This document shows, piece after piece, positions 33,751 through 43,018 of a DNA stretch of 64,000 nucleotides. The DNA comes from DASWJZ01 sp963720705 (lineage in GTDB: Bacteria > Pseudomonadota > Alphaproteobacteria > Rhizobiales > Afifellaceae): positions 62,001-126,000 of the forward strand of contig CAVRGJ010000007.1 in NCBI GenBank assembly GCA_963720705.1, given 5' to 3'. The notes beneath the pieces were generated by a model. The model did no database searches and was not told the DNA's origin. It saw only the letters and a program-made list of their open reading frames with translations. Both the position numbers and the translations under genes were made by a program. The stretch's first letter is position 1. Each line of letters begins with the position of its first letter.

Positions 33751-34740
33751 TCAAACGCCCATCCTTCCGCGCCTCGCCTCTCGTCCGCCGCGCCGTCTGC
33801 CGCCGCTCTCCGCGCCCTTGGCTTCGGCTGTGGCGTGAGCACCCTCGCCGTTAATGGGCGCCGGCGCGCCCGCGGTGGCCGGCGCGTAATCGCGATAAGT
33901 CCTGATCCAGGCCATGCAGTCGCGGTCGGTGCCCATCAGAACGTTGGCGCCACGGACCGCCTCCATCTCCTGCGGCCGGCAGGGGTTCATGATCGCCGAC
34001 GTCATGCCGCTTGCGATCGCCATCGGCAGGAACGCGGCGTTGATGCCGTGGCGGTGCGGCAGACCGAAAGAGATGTTCGACGCGCCGCAGCTCGTGTTGA
34101 CCTTGAGCTCTTCGCGCAGCCGCCGCACCAGCGTGAAGACCTGCCGCCCAGCCGTGCCCATGGCGCCGATCGGCATGACCAGCGGATCGACGACGATGTC
34201 TTCGGGCTTGATGCCGTAATCCATCGCGCGCTCGACGATCTTCTTGGCGACGGCGAAGCGCACGTCGGGATCCTCGGAGATGCCCGTCTCGTCGTTGGAG
34301 ATGGCGATCACCGGCACATTGTATTTCTTGATCAAGGGCAGGATCGCTTCGAGCCGCTCCTCCTCGCCCGTCACCGAATTGACGAGCGGGCGCCCGACCG
34401 CGACCTCGAGTCCGGCCTTGAGCGCCGCCGGCACGGAAGAATCGATCGAGATCGGGCAGGTCACGAGGCTCTGTACGATCTTGATGGTCTCGACCAGAAG
34501 CGGTGGCTCCGTCGTGTTCGGGTCGACGGCGGTGACCCCGGCATTGACGTCGAGCACGAGCGCGCCCGCCGCGACCTGCTCGAGCGCGTCCTTCTTCACC
34601 GTCTCGAAATTGCCGACCACCATCTCGGCCGCGAGCTTCTTGCGGCCGGTCGGGTTGATGCGCTCGCCGATCACGCAGAACGGTTGGTCGAAGCCGATCA
34701 CCACTTCCTTCGTCGCCGAGGCCAGCACGGTACGGGTCAT
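33751..34740 (-). CDS. Methyltetrahydrofolate:corrinoid methyltransferase (pterin-binding, AcsE/MtvA-like)
   Basis: This 329-residue pterin-binding TIM-barrel begins with the family signature VIGERINPTGRKKL (about 23-36) and continues with LDVNAGV, ISIDSSVPAAL, NSVTGEEERLE and NTSCGASNISFGLP. It exchanges methyl groups between a corrinoid protein and tetrahydrofolate. Here the likely direction is from methyl-corrinoid to THF, feeding MetF. After the barrel there is a disordered Ala/Gly stretch and a C-terminal Arg/Gly-rich tail (residues 313-329, GGRRRGGREARRGR), which is not part of the fold. GGGGAAGG lies 5 bases before the ATG. An inverted repeat sits about 20-40 bases upstream and may be an operator. 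Confidence 0.9.
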   Translation of the reverse strand: MTRTVLASATKEVVIGFDQPFCVIGERINPTGRKKLAAEMVVGNFETVKKDALEQVAAGALVLDVNAGVTAVDPNTTEPPLLVETIKIVQSLVTCPISIDSSVPAALKAGLEVAVGRPLVNSVTGEEERLEAILPLIKKYNVPVIAISNDETGISEDPDVRFAVAKKIVERAMDYGIKPEDIVVDPLVMPIGAMGTAGRQVFTLVRRLREELKVNTSCGASNISFGLPHRHGINAAFLPMAIASGMTSAIMNPCRPQEMEAVRGANVLMGTDRDCMAWIRTYRDYAPATAGAPAPINGEGAHATAEAKGAESGGRRRGGREARRGRMGV

Positions 34741-34758
34741 AGAGCCTTCCCCTGAAAC

Positions 34759-34778
34759 ATATAAAGAGTTCCTTATAT
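34759..34778. promoter_or_regulatory. AT-rich inverted repeat, candidate operator (SahR-like)
   Basis: ATATAAAG-AGTT-CCTTATAT is a near-perfect 20-bp dyad in very GC-rich DNA, placed 19-38 bases upstream of the methyl-THF:corrinoid methyltransferase start. The ATAAAG/CTTTAT-type dyad is reminiscent of sites for the ArsR-family regulator SahR, which controls methionine and one-carbon genes in proteobacteria. That match is from memory and not verified. No such regulator gene is in the window. Confidence 0.45.
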
Positions 34779-34794
34779 CGTTATGTCTTTTCCA

Positions 34795-35865
34795 TCAAGA
34801 TACCGGTTCGCTCGGCTTCTTGGCGTCGGCGAGAATGGTCTGCAGGCGCTCCGCTACCCTCGCGTCGTCCGGGCTCGCTTCGCGCCGCCACGGCCGGCGG
34901 CCCGCCAGGACTCCCGACTCGTGCACGATCTCGGAGACGAACTCCTCCTGCCGGTAGGCCATGACGTGTACGCCGGAAACGCCTTCGATCTCACGGCACT
35001 GTTGGATGATCTCGATGCAGAGCTTCTTGCCCTCGAGCTTCTGATTCTCTGCCCCCTCGAGCCGCGCGATGACGGCGTCTGGAATGTGGATGCCGGGCAC
35101 GTTCGAACGGATCCAGCGTGCCGTCTTGGCCGAGGCAAGCGGACCGACCCCAACGAGGATAAAGCATTTCTCGTGCAGGCCGAGATCGCGCACTTGGCGC
35201 ATGAAGGTCTCAAACATCGGCAAGTCGAAGCGGTCCTGCGTCTGCACGAATTGCGCGCCTGCCTCGATTTTTTTGGCGAGGCGCAGCGCGCGGAACTCGT
35301 AGGGCGGCGCGAAGGGGTTCGACGCGGCGCCGAGGAAAACATGCGGCGGCGACGTGATCTTGCGGCCAGAGAGGAAACGCGCCTCATCGCGCATCGTGCG
35401 CACGGTCTCAAGCAGCGAGATCGAATCGAGATCGAAGACCGGCAGCGCCCCCGGCTGGTCGCCCGCCTGCACGCCGTCGCCGGTCAGGCAGAGGATGTTA
35501 GCGACGCCCATCGCCGCGGCGCCGAGCACGTCGCCCTGGATGGCGATGCGGTTGCGGTCGCGGCACGCGGCCTGCATGACGACGGCGTAACCCATGCGGG
35601 TGAGCAGCGCGCAGATGCCGACCGAGGACATGTGGCAGTTGGCGCCGGACGCATCGACGGCGTTGATCGCGTCGACCCAGCCCTCGAAGACTGCGGCGCG
35701 GTCGTAGACGTCTTGCGGGTCGGCGGAGTCGGGCGGATTCAACTCCGTCGTCACCGCGAACTCGCCGCGCCTGAGCACGCGCTCCAGTCGCCCGCGCGAC
35801 GTATGGCCGGGGAGCGGGTCGAGCGGCAGATGCGCACCAGCCGGGTTCTCGTCGCGATGCATCAT
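34795..35865 (-). CDS. metF: Methylenetetrahydrofolate reductase, MetF family
   Basis: This 356-residue FAD enzyme interconverts methylene-THF and methyl-THF. Visible blocks are TELNPPDSADPQDVYDRAA, DINAVDA-like INAVDASGANCHMSS, LCLTGDGVQAGD and a C-terminal GVSGVHVMAYRQEE. It resembles the MetF-like enzymes paired with a separate MTHFR_C protein in methylotrophic and acetogenic gene sets, where oxidation of methyl-THF is the likely direction. The ATG at 35865 overlaps the MTHFR_C stop (ATGA), so the two are translationally coupled and probably form a complex. Confidence 0.9.
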   Translation of the reverse strand: MMHRDENPAGAHLPLDPLPGHTSRGRLERVLRRGEFAVTTELNPPDSADPQDVYDRAAVFEGWVDAINAVDASGANCHMSSVGICALLTRMGYAVVMQAACRDRNRIAIQGDVLGAAAMGVANILCLTGDGVQAGDQPGALPVFDLDSISLLETVRTMRDEARFLSGRKITSPPHVFLGAASNPFAPPYEFRALRLAKKIEAGAQFVQTQDRFDLPMFETFMRQVRDLGLHEKCFILVGVGPLASAKTARWIRSNVPGIHIPDAVIARLEGAENQKLEGKKLCIEIIQQCREIEGVSGVHVMAYRQEEFVSEIVHESGVLAGRRPWRREASPDDARVAERLQTILADAKKPSEPVS

Positions 35866-36443
35866 GAAGCCGCCTTCGCCTTGCGTGCTTCCGCCGCCTG
35901 CGCTGTGACGCGGAGCCACGCCGATGTTTCGCGCAGCGAATGGTCGACCGGCTTCTGCAGGTTGAGGATGGCGGCACCGCCGCGCATCTGGCGACTCCCG
36001 GTCCACGCCTGAACCCAGACGCAGGGCATGTCCGGCTCGACCTCGCAATGGCCGTTGGCGCGCACGCCCCCGCACGGCCCGTTGCGGAGCCGCTTCGGAC
36101 AGTTCATCGGGCATGACATGCCGGTCGACGAGAGGATGCACTGCCCGCACATCCGACAATCAAAGAGAAGGCCCTTCACCCGCCTCTCGACGAATTTCAC
36201 CGGCGCTTCGGCACGCGAATAGCCGACCAGGCTCCAGAACGGATCGAGCTTCAGGAAGAAGTCGGCGAGGAGCGCGTAGAGCCGCTCCAGGAAGCGTGAA
36301 TGGCGGACCGACCAGCGACGGATCGTGTACGGCTTTCTAAGCCGCCTAGTAACCGAGACGTGCTGCGGCTGATAGGCGCCGACCGGCCTATTCTTCTTGC
36401 CGGCCGCCGTTATCGACCAATTGCCGAAGCCGATCCCTGCCAT
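35862..36443 (-). CDS. Methylene-THF reductase C-terminal domain protein (MTHFR_C, zinc/Fe-S-like)
   Basis: This 193-residue protein has a Cys-rich core: Cys96, 99, 102, 111, 115, 124, 133 and 141, within CRMCGQCILSSTGMSCPMNC and NGPCGGV. This is the MTHFR_C (DUF/PF12225) pattern, a metal or Fe-S binding electron-transfer partner found next to MetF in corrinoid methyl-transfer clusters. Start ATG 36443 has GGAG 7 bases upstream and lies inside the end of the upstream virulence-factor-family gene (56-base overlap). Its stop overlaps metF by 4 bases. It likely links the folate reaction to a ferredoxin-like or other redox pool. Confidence 0.88.
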   Translation of the reverse strand: MAGIGFGNWSITAAGKKNRPVGAYQPQHVSVTRRLRKPYTIRRWSVRHSRFLERLYALLADFFLKLDPFWSLVGYSRAEAPVKFVERRVKGLLFDCRMCGQCILSSTGMSCPMNCPKRLRNGPCGGVRANGHCEVEPDMPCVWVQAWTGSRQMRGGAAILNLQKPVDHSLRETSAWLRVTAQAAEARKAKAAS

Positions 36444-36690
36444 AGTCGCTCTCCAGGCGGGCGAGCGCCGCATCCGCCTCGGCCTCAAGGTCCTCGCCGC
36501 AGGGTTCCGGGGCGCCGCGCCGCCACTCGGCGAGATAGGCGTCGGTGCCGACCGCACCAATTCGCATGGCGCATTGGTCGATCGCCTGCACGAAGCGTTC
36601 CGGCAGCTCTCGCTTCGCCGCCTTGCGCCCGGCCTTGACGATCACTTGGGCCGGGATGTCGCGCCAGTAAACGATGACCCGTTCCGCCAA
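36388..36690 (-). CDS. Virulence-factor-family small protein (PF13769-like), role unknown
   Basis: This is a 100-residue protein. VIVYWRDIPAQVIVKAGRKAAKRELPERF and RIGAVGTDAYLAEWRRGAPEPC are characteristic of a small conserved family labelled virulence factor in databases, for no good functional reason. In alphaproteobacteria it repeatedly sits with metF/MTHFR_C and MttB genes, as here, so a one-carbon role is more likely. It starts at TTG 36690, which follows GGAGGG. The 3' end overlaps MTHFR_C by 56 bases, and both are probably co-translated. Confidence 0.83.
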   Translation of the reverse strand: MAERVIVYWRDIPAQVIVKAGRKAAKRELPERFVQAIDQCAMRIGAVGTDAYLAEWRRGAPEPCGEDLEAEADAALARLESDYGRDRLRQLVDNGGRQEE

Positions 36691-36779
36691 GAAAACCCTC
36701 CGGTTTCGCGCTTATCCCAGCCGCGTCGGCGCAAGCGGTCGCTCCGCCACGACACCCGGGACGCGGATTGCGACGCGGC

Positions 36780-37388
36780 TCAGGTGAGCGGGCCGGGGAG
36801 GGCGGCTTCCGCGCGCGCTTCGAGTTCCTTCTCGTGGTGCCGGAAGAAAAGGATCAGCGCCGCAAGGAAGATAAGCGTAGCGACGAAGACGACGGCCGCC
36901 GCAGGTCCCGCAATCCGACGCATTTCGTGGCCGAAGAGATAGGCGCTGCTGCTGACGACGAGGACCCAGACAAAGCCACCGAGCGCGTTCACGATCGTGA
37001 AGTGCGTGAACCCCATCCGGTTGGCGCCAGCGATCAGCGTGAGCGCCGTGCGGATCAGCACCACGAAGCGCCCGAAGAAGACGATCTTCCCGCCGTGGCG
37101 CATGAAGAGGTAGCGGCCGGTCTTGAGCCGCGCCTCGTTCAGCCAGATGTAGCGGCCGTAATGCGCGAGGAGGCGGCTGCCGAGCGAACGACCGATCGAG
37201 TAGCCGATGGTGCCGCCGATGACGATCGCGCTGACGGCAACGATGACGACGGCCGCAAGCCCGATGCCCCGCGTCGACCCGGCGTAGATCGAGGCGGCGA
37301 TCAGGCTCGCTTCGCCGGGAACGGGTATGCCGGCGTTCTCAAGCGTGAGCAGCGCGAAGAGGAGCAGCAGGCCGTCGGTCTCGATCAT
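36780..37388 (-). CDS. DedA-family (SNARE-associated) membrane protein
   Basis: This 202-residue inner-membrane protein has the DedA core: LLFALLTLENAGIPVPGEASLIA, the amphipathic/GRF region HGGKIVFFGRFVVLIRTALTLIAG and several membrane helices. DedA-family proteins act as lipid flippases or transporters and support membrane homeostasis. It lies between one-carbon genes with about 90-base gaps on either side, so it may be an independent unit. A GTG one codon upstream (37391) is an alternative start. Confidence 0.9.
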   Translation of the reverse strand: MIETDGLLLLFALLTLENAGIPVPGEASLIAASIYAGSTRGIGLAAVVIVAVSAIVIGGTIGYSIGRSLGSRLLAHYGRYIWLNEARLKTGRYLFMRHGGKIVFFGRFVVLIRTALTLIAGANRMGFTHFTIVNALGGFVWVLVVSSSAYLFGHEMRRIAGPAAAVVFVATLIFLAALILFFRHHEKELEARAEAALPGPLT

Positions 37389-37480
37389 CACAGGTTCGCA
37401 CCACCACGCGGAAACGAAAGCGAGGGGAATGGTTCGCTCGTGGGACGGACCGCCGGTTTCGGCGCCGTCCTCGCGTCACC

Positions 37481-38113
37481 CTAACGAGCGAAAGCTTTCA
37501 AAAAGCCTGCAAGATCGCCCATGCCGGTGACGCGTTTCTCGAACGCGAGGCCCAAACGATCGGCCGCCGCTCGCGCCTTCTCCTCTAGCTCCGCGTCTTC
37601 CGTCTGCTGCAGGAAGATCAGCCGACGGTAATTGCCGAAATACATGTCGCGAAGCTCGGGGTGACGATCGAGCCCAAGCGGCTCGATGACGAAGCTATCG
37701 AACTGGCGCGCGAGGAAGTCCGTCAGGAAGAAAGCGTCGATGTCATCGTCGGCGCGCTTCGCGAAGGCCTCGTTTCCCCAGTAGAAGGAATAGCAATGCG
37801 GGCCCTCAATGCGTTCCACGCCCTCCTCTTCGCAGACCTTGTCGAGTTCGCCCTGCGTCCCGCATTCGGCGTAAGCGACGGCGATCCGCTTGTAGCGCTT
37901 CCGGTTCTCATGAATCAGCGCGCGGACGCCGGGCGCGATCTTCTCCGGCCTGTTGTGCCAGATCGCCGGCAGGCAAGTGAGCTCGATGTGATTGAGCCCG
38001 TTCGCTTCCACGATATCGCCGATCTCACGCGCCAGCGCCCCGCAGGCGATGACGAGGAGCTTCTCGGCATCGACGGATTTGGCAGCGGATCGGGCGGCAA
38101 GGGTTGCGCTCAT
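37481..38113 (-). CDS. DUF1638 domain protein of the corrinoid locus
   Basis: This 210-residue cytosolic protein opens with LLVIACGALAREIGDIVEANG. It contains LTCLPAIWHNRPEKIAPGVR, AVAYAECGTQGELDKVCEEEGVERIEGPHCYSFYWG and a C-terminal YRRLIFLQQTEDAELEEKAR, the DUF1638 signature. The family co-occurs with MttB, corrinoid and RamA genes, but its function is unknown to me. Conserved His and Cys residues suggest metal or cofactor handling. The start is uncertain between ATG 38113 and GTG 38131. Confidence 0.85.
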   Translation of the reverse strand: MSATLAARSAAKSVDAEKLLVIACGALAREIGDIVEANGLNHIELTCLPAIWHNRPEKIAPGVRALIHENRKRYKRIAVAYAECGTQGELDKVCEEEGVERIEGPHCYSFYWGNEAFAKRADDDIDAFFLTDFLARQFDSFVIEPLGLDRHPELRDMYFGNYRRLIFLQQTEDAELEEKARAAADRLGLAFEKRVTGMGDLAGFLKAFAR

Positions 38114-38184
38114 CTTGAGCGCATATGGCACTTCCGGGCTGACGCGGCCAGCCCCGCGCGTGCATGTCGCGCGAGGCGGTCCGG

Positions 38185-38718
38185 CTATTTCGGCGCGGCG
38201 GCGGCGGTTTCCCCCGGCGGCAAGATGCGGAACGTGAAGCTCGTCACCGTCTCGCCCGGCCCGAACGGCCCCGGCACCGCGTGGCTGACTGGCGCGACGC
38301 TCTTCAAGAACACGGCAATCGCGTTGACGTCCTCAGAGGTCAGACCGGCGAGCGCGTGATAGGGCATGATCGGCGCGAGTTGACGGCCGTCGGGGCGCAC
38401 TCCGGTCTGCAGCGCAGTGACGATCTGCTCGGTGGTCCAGTCGCCGATTCCGGTCTCCTTGTCGGGCGTGATGTTGCGGCCGACAAAGACGCCTAGGCCG
38501 GGAATCTCGAAGCCGACATCCGACCCGCCAAGGTAGCGGCTCATGTCCGCCTTGCCCAGGAGGTAGCCCGGTGTATGGCAGTCGCTGCAACCGCCAAGGT
38601 TGACCAGATATTTGCCTCTCGTGACTTGCGCGTCATCGGCTCTGGCGCTGGTCGAGAGGGGCATCGCGCCGATTGCGGCGGCTGCAAGGACGATGAGGCA
38701 AACTGCAGTGCGGGACAT
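38185..38718 (-). CDS. Periplasmic c-type cytochrome, monohaem
   Basis: This 177-residue protein has an N-terminal signal peptide (about residues 1-27, ending STSARA) and one haem-binding CSDCH at 44-48 in GGCSDCHTPGYLLG. A probable axial Met lies in PIMPYHALAGL. The spacing and the ITPDKETGIGDWTTEQ block match the cytochrome c subunit family associated with membrane-bound alcohol/aldehyde or other periplasmic dehydrogenases. No dehydrogenase partner is adjacent. GGGAGA precedes the ATG. Confidence 0.9.
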   Translation of the reverse strand: MSRTAVCLIVLAAAAIGAMPLSTSARADDAQVTRGKYLVNLGGCSDCHTPGYLLGKADMSRYLGGSDVGFEIPGLGVFVGRNITPDKETGIGDWTTEQIVTALQTGVRPDGRQLAPIMPYHALAGLTSEDVNAIAVFLKSVAPVSHAVPGPFGPGETVTSFTFRILPPGETAAAAPK

Positions 38719-38847
38719 GGGTCTCCCTTCTCTTCGCGGCAGGCACTCGCCCCTTATAGGCTGCGCCGCGGGCCGCGACTGATAGAACCGACAGATTTCA
38801 GGAAGATTTCGTCCCGCGCCGGCTCGATCAGTGGGAAGCGAGAGGCC

Positions 38848-39546
<699 letters not shown>

Positions 39547-39699
39547 CTGGGGCTCCACAACAAAAGGCGCCGCGAGGCGGCGGCGCAACATGCTTCTATA
39601 TTGGGCGGAAGCTCGAGGGAACCTCGCTTAGAAGCGACGCTAGCCCGCGCGGTCTGCGACTAGGGGCAGCGCTCCGCGTGCTTCGAGGCTCCATTCCGG

Positions 39700-39761
39700 C
39701 TCATCCTGAGGTGCGAGCCAAGCGAGTCTTGAAGGCGCGGAACGGAGCACCTCAGCATGAG
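39700..39761. repeat. Long-arm inverted repeat, CTCATCCTGAGG type
   Basis: The arms CTCATCCTGAGGTGC (39700-39714) and GCACCTCAGCATGAG (39747-39761) are imperfect reverse complements around a spacer of 32 bases. This layout is typical of abundant Hyphomicrobiales intergenic palindromes. It separates two genes on the minus strand and might act as a terminator of the HAD gene. Confidence 0.65.
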
Positions 39762-39780
39762 GGGCGATCGGAGTGCTCTG

Positions 39781-40506
39781 TCAGCCGGCCGCCAGGGCCT
39801 CCCGATGTGACTCCGCCATCTCGGCCATCGAGTTGAAGCGGAAGTCAGTGTGCGGCTCCTTCCCCGGGTTCATCGTCGCGCCGAAGCCGCCCGCAACATG
39901 CCGGCGGTGGATCCAGCAATTGGCGAGGCCAAAATCGTTGGCCGGCCCGTGGTCGTGGAAGAGGCTTTCCGCCGTGTGCAGGATGTCGCTCTTCCCGATG
40001 CCCCGGTCCGCAAGCTTCGTGAGCATGTATTCGAAGTTCCTGGGCGACGGCTTGTAGGAGCCGATGTCCTCTGCGGTGAAGATCGCGTCGAACGCGACGC
40101 CGAGCCTGCGGTTGGAGAAGGCGAAAGAGTCGTTATCGACGTTGGAAAGGATCACGAGCTTATAGTGCTCCTTCAAATAGCGGAGCGCCGCAGCGGAATC
40201 CTCGAAAGGCGGCCAATCCCGCACCGACCGTCCGTAGTCGACGCACTCGTCCCAGCCGACGCTGACGCCCCAATCCTCCGCGAGACGCTTGTAGACGATC
40301 GCAAGCAGCTCTCTGTAGTTCTTCGTCGGCGTTTGTATTTGCTGCGAAGACTCGTGCCGCGCATGCGCCGCCAGGATTTCGTCGCGCGACAACGACCGCT
40401 CCGCCTTCGCCACGAGTTGCCGGAGTGCGGCGAACATGCCGCTCTCCCAGTCGATGAGCGTGCCATAGCAGTCGAAGGTGAGCACCTTGAAGTCGGTCAA
40501 TCGCAT
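39781..40506 (-). CDS. HAD-family hydrolase, haloacid dehalogenase type II-like
   Basis: This 241-residue protein has the nucleophile Asp12 in TFDCYGTLIDW, the Ser/Thr motif VILSNVDNDS, and Lys in YKPSPRNFEYML. The C-terminal motif III region HTAESLFHDHGPANDFG is type II dehalogenase/phosphatase-like. It probably dephosphorylates or dehalogenates a small organic acid, but no substrate can be named. AGGGGA lies 5 bases before the ATG at 40506. It is divergent from MttB1 across about 190 bases. Confidence 0.85.
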   Translation of the reverse strand: MRLTDFKVLTFDCYGTLIDWESGMFAALRQLVAKAERSLSRDEILAAHARHESSQQIQTPTKNYRELLAIVYKRLAEDWGVSVGWDECVDYGRSVRDWPPFEDSAAALRYLKEHYKLVILSNVDNDSFAFSNRRLGVAFDAIFTAEDIGSYKPSPRNFEYMLTKLADRGIGKSDILHTAESLFHDHGPANDFGLANCWIHRRHVAGGFGATMNPGKEPHTDFRFNSMAEMAESHREALAAG

Positions 40507-40695
40507 GGAAATCCCCTGTCGGGCGTTCGGCTCCGCTACAAGCATGGCGGCGGCGCAAAACCAAGTGCTTCTGCCACTCTCGCGCTTATCCATGAAACGT
40601 CACGGGCTGCCGTTCGCGGGCGGGCAGTTGTGTGAGCCGCTGCCTACGGTTCCCGGGAAGATCGAAGCCTTACGCTTCGCACGCCTGGAGAGAGT

Positions 40696-42267
40696 ATGAC
40701 GCTGTCCGACATGGATCCCGCCGCCGAAGCGGGCGCGGGGCGACGCCGTCGCGGCGGCGGTGGAGCGGAAGCGCGCCGCGCGCGCCGGCAGGCCGGCGGC
40801 CGCGTGCAGCTCCCATTCATCCGCCGCAAGCTCAAGAACTACGAAGTGCTCGACGAGGAGGGGCTCTCGCTCATTGAGGCCAACACCGACTTGATCCTCG
40901 AGGAGATCGGCATCGAGTTCCGCGAGGACGAAGAGGCGCTCGCTCTGTGGAAGGAAGCGGGCGCCGACGTGAAGGGTTCGCGCGTGCATTTTCCGAAGGG
41001 GCTCTGCCGCTCGCTTCTGAAGACCGCGCCCTCTGTCTTCACGCAGAATGCCCGCAACCCGGAGCGCTCGGTCGAGATCGGCGGCAACGCCACCGTTTTT
41101 GCGCCGGTCTATGGTCCGCCCTTCGTGCGCGACCTCGACCAGGGCCGCCGCTACGGCACGATCGAGGACTTCCGCAACTTCGTGAAGCTCGCCTACCAGG
41201 CTCCGGCGATCCACCACTCCGGCGGCACCGTGTGCGAGCCGGTCGACGTGCCGGTCAACAAGCGGCACCTCGACATGGTCTATTCGCACATCCGCTATTC
41301 CGACAAACCCTTCATGGGCTCCGTCACCCACCCGGAGCGTGCCGCGGATTCTGTGACTATGGCGGAGATGGTCTTCGGCAAGGACTTCGTCGCCGACAAT
41401 TGCGTGATGATCTCGCTGATCAACGCCAACTCGCCGATGGTCTTCGACGCGACCATGCTCGGCGCGCTGAAAGTCTACGCGAAGGCGGGGCAGGGGACGA
41501 TCGTCACGCCCTTCATCCTCGCCGGCGCGATGAGTCCCGTGACCGTCGCCGGAACGCTCGCGCAAGTCCTGGCCGAAGTCTTGGCTGGCGCAGCGCTGAC
41601 GCAGCTCTGCCGGCCGGGCGCGCCGGTCGTCATGGGCTGCTTCGCCGCCTCGATCTCGATGCAGTCCGGCGCGCCGACCTTCGGCACGCCCGAGCCGGCG
41701 CTCGTCTCCTATGGCGCAGCGCAGCTCGCTCGCCGGCTCGGCATCCCGTTCCGCACCGGCGGGGGCTTGTGCGCCTCCAAGGTCAGCGACGCGCAGGCGG
41801 CTTACGAGAGCGCCAATACGCTGAACACGACACTCCTTGCCGGCACCAACTTCGTGCTCCACGCCGCCGGCTGGCTCGAAGGCGGGCTCTCGTCCGGCTA
41901 CGAGAAGTTCGTCATGGACTGCGACCAACTCGCCATGCTGCAGCGCTTCGCGGAGGGCGTCGATCTCACCGACAACGGCCAGGCGCTTTCCGCGATCCGC
42001 GAGGTCGGGCCAGGCTCGCACTATCTGGGCTGCCAGCACACGCAGGACAATTTCGAGACGGCGTTCTATCGCTCTACCATCGCCGACAACAATTCCTATG
42101 AGCAGTGGCTGGCGGAGGGCGAGAAGACGGCGGAGCAGCGTGCCAATCCGCTCTGGAAGAAGTGGCTCGCCGAATACGAGGCCCCGCCGCTCGACCCCGG
42201 CATCGATGAAGCGCTCCGCGATTTCATCGCGCAAAAGAAGGCGTCGATGCCGGACGCGTTTGCGTGA
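40696..42267 (+). CDS. MttB-family (non-pyrrolysine) methyltransferase, copy 1
   Basis: This 523-residue MttB superfamily protein is read without an in-frame amber codon, so it is of the non-pyrrolysine type, as in the glycine betaine methyltransferase MtgB. Recognisable blocks are GGTVCEPVDVPVNKRHLDM, INANSPMVFDATML, GTIVTPFILAGAMSPVTVAG and WLEGGLSSGYEKFVMDCD. It would transfer a methyl group from a quaternary amine to the corrinoid protein. Residues about 16-36 form an unusual Arg/Gly-rich extension (RRRRGGGGAEARRARR), resembling tails of the RamA and methyl-THF enzymes. GGAGAG lies 3 bases before the ATG. A Fe-S gene overlaps downstream. Confidence 0.9.
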   Translation: MTLSDMDPAAEAGAGRRRRGGGGAEARRARRQAGGRVQLPFIRRKLKNYEVLDEEGLSLIEANTDLILEEIGIEFREDEEALALWKEAGADVKGSRVHFPKGLCRSLLKTAPSVFTQNARNPERSVEIGGNATVFAPVYGPPFVRDLDQGRRYGTIEDFRNFVKLAYQAPAIHHSGGTVCEPVDVPVNKRHLDMVYSHIRYSDKPFMGSVTHPERAADSVTMAEMVFGKDFVADNCVMISLINANSPMVFDATMLGALKVYAKAGQGTIVTPFILAGAMSPVTVAGTLAQVLAEVLAGAALTQLCRPGAPVVMGCFAASISMQSGAPTFGTPEPALVSYGAAQLARRLGIPFRTGGGLCASKVSDAQAAYESANTLNTTLLAGTNFVLHAAGWLEGGLSSGYEKFVMDCDQLAMLQRFAEGVDLTDNGQALSAIREVGPGSHYLGCQHTQDNFETAFYRSTIADNNSYEQWLAEGEKTAEQRANPLWKKWLAEYEAPPLDPGIDEALRDFIAQKKASMPDAFA

Positions 42268-42947
42268 GTCCCCTCCCCCACAACGGGGGAGGGAGCGACC
42301 TCGCCGCCGCTCTTGCGCCGCACGGCCTCATCCTCCGCGGCGGGTTTCACCCCGAGCTGGGCGAGGCCGGGCTCGAAGGCGTCGGCACGGTCATCCTCGT
42401 CGGAAACGCCGGGTCGGCGATGTGGGAAGCGTTCGCGCCGTCCATCGACGGCGCCCCGAACCCGCTCGACCGCTGGACGAAGCTGGTCATCGATCCGATA
42501 GCCAAAGAATTCGGAGCGCGCGCCATCTACCCCTTCGGCCCCGAGGCGCCGCCGTTCCAGCGCTGGGCACGTCGCGCCGAGACGCTCCATACGTCGCCGC
42601 TCGGCATCCTGATCCATCCCGAATACGGGCTCTGGCACGCCTGGCGCGCCGCGCTTCTCTTCCCACTGCGCCTGGAGCTTCCGCTGCGTTCCGACGCGCC
42701 GAGCCCTTGCGATAGCTGTGCGGAAAAACCTTGCCTCTCCGCCTGCCCGGTCGGCGCGTTCAGCGGCGCTGCCTATGACGTGCCGGCTTGCGCCGCGTAT
42801 ATTGCGAAGCCCGAGGCCGGTTGCCCGACGGTCGGCTGCCACGCGCGAAATGCTTGCCCGGTTGGCCGGAAATGGCGCTACGTCGAGACGCAGACGCGCT
42901 TCCACATGGCGGCGTTCGCGCGCTCGGTCGGTCAGGCGGCGCCGTAA
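42264..42947 (+). CDS. 4Fe-4S ferredoxin-type protein, epoxyqueuosine-reductase-like
   Basis: This protein has about 227 residues. A Cys-rich region CDSCAEKPCLSACPVGAF (about 152-169) and CPTVGCHARNACPVG (about 190-204) can hold [4Fe-4S] clusters like those of QueG, but there is no cobalamin-binding domain. The GTG start at 42264 overlaps the MttB1 stop by 4 bases, which suggests a partner role, for instance electron supply to the corrinoid cycle. The first codons contain a perfect palindrome (42271-42293), so the true start may lie downstream. The exact function is unknown. Confidence 0.8.
   Translation: MSPLPHNGGGSDLAAALAPHGLILRGGFHPELGEAGLEGVGTVILVGNAGSAMWEAFAPSIDGAPNPLDRWTKLVIDPIAKEFGARAIYPFGPEAPPFQRWARRAETLHTSPLGILIHPEYGLWHAWRAALLFPLRLELPLRSDAPSPCDSCAEKPCLSACPVGAFSGAAYDVPACAAYIAKPEAGCPTVGCHARNACPVGRKWRYVETQTRFHMAAFARSVGQAAP
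42271..42293. repeat. Palindrome inside the first codons of the 4Fe-4S gene
   Basis: CCCTCCCCC / GGGGGAGGG with loop ACAAC is a perfect 9-bp stem, resembling the hairpins at 33643-33731. It lies within codons 3-10 of the annotated frame, next to the MttB1 stop codon. It could attenuate transcription or mark a recombined junction. Confidence 0.65.
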
Positions 42948-43018
42948 CATCCCGCGGCGATCTGAGATAGTCTCGTTACAAGTCGCTGCGAGCTTCGGGC
43001 GCTCATAGGGAGTAAGCC

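Noticed and set aside
31683..33854. Plus-strand open frame of 723 codons
   Set aside because: Antisense shadow of the RamA gene, with no recognisable motif.
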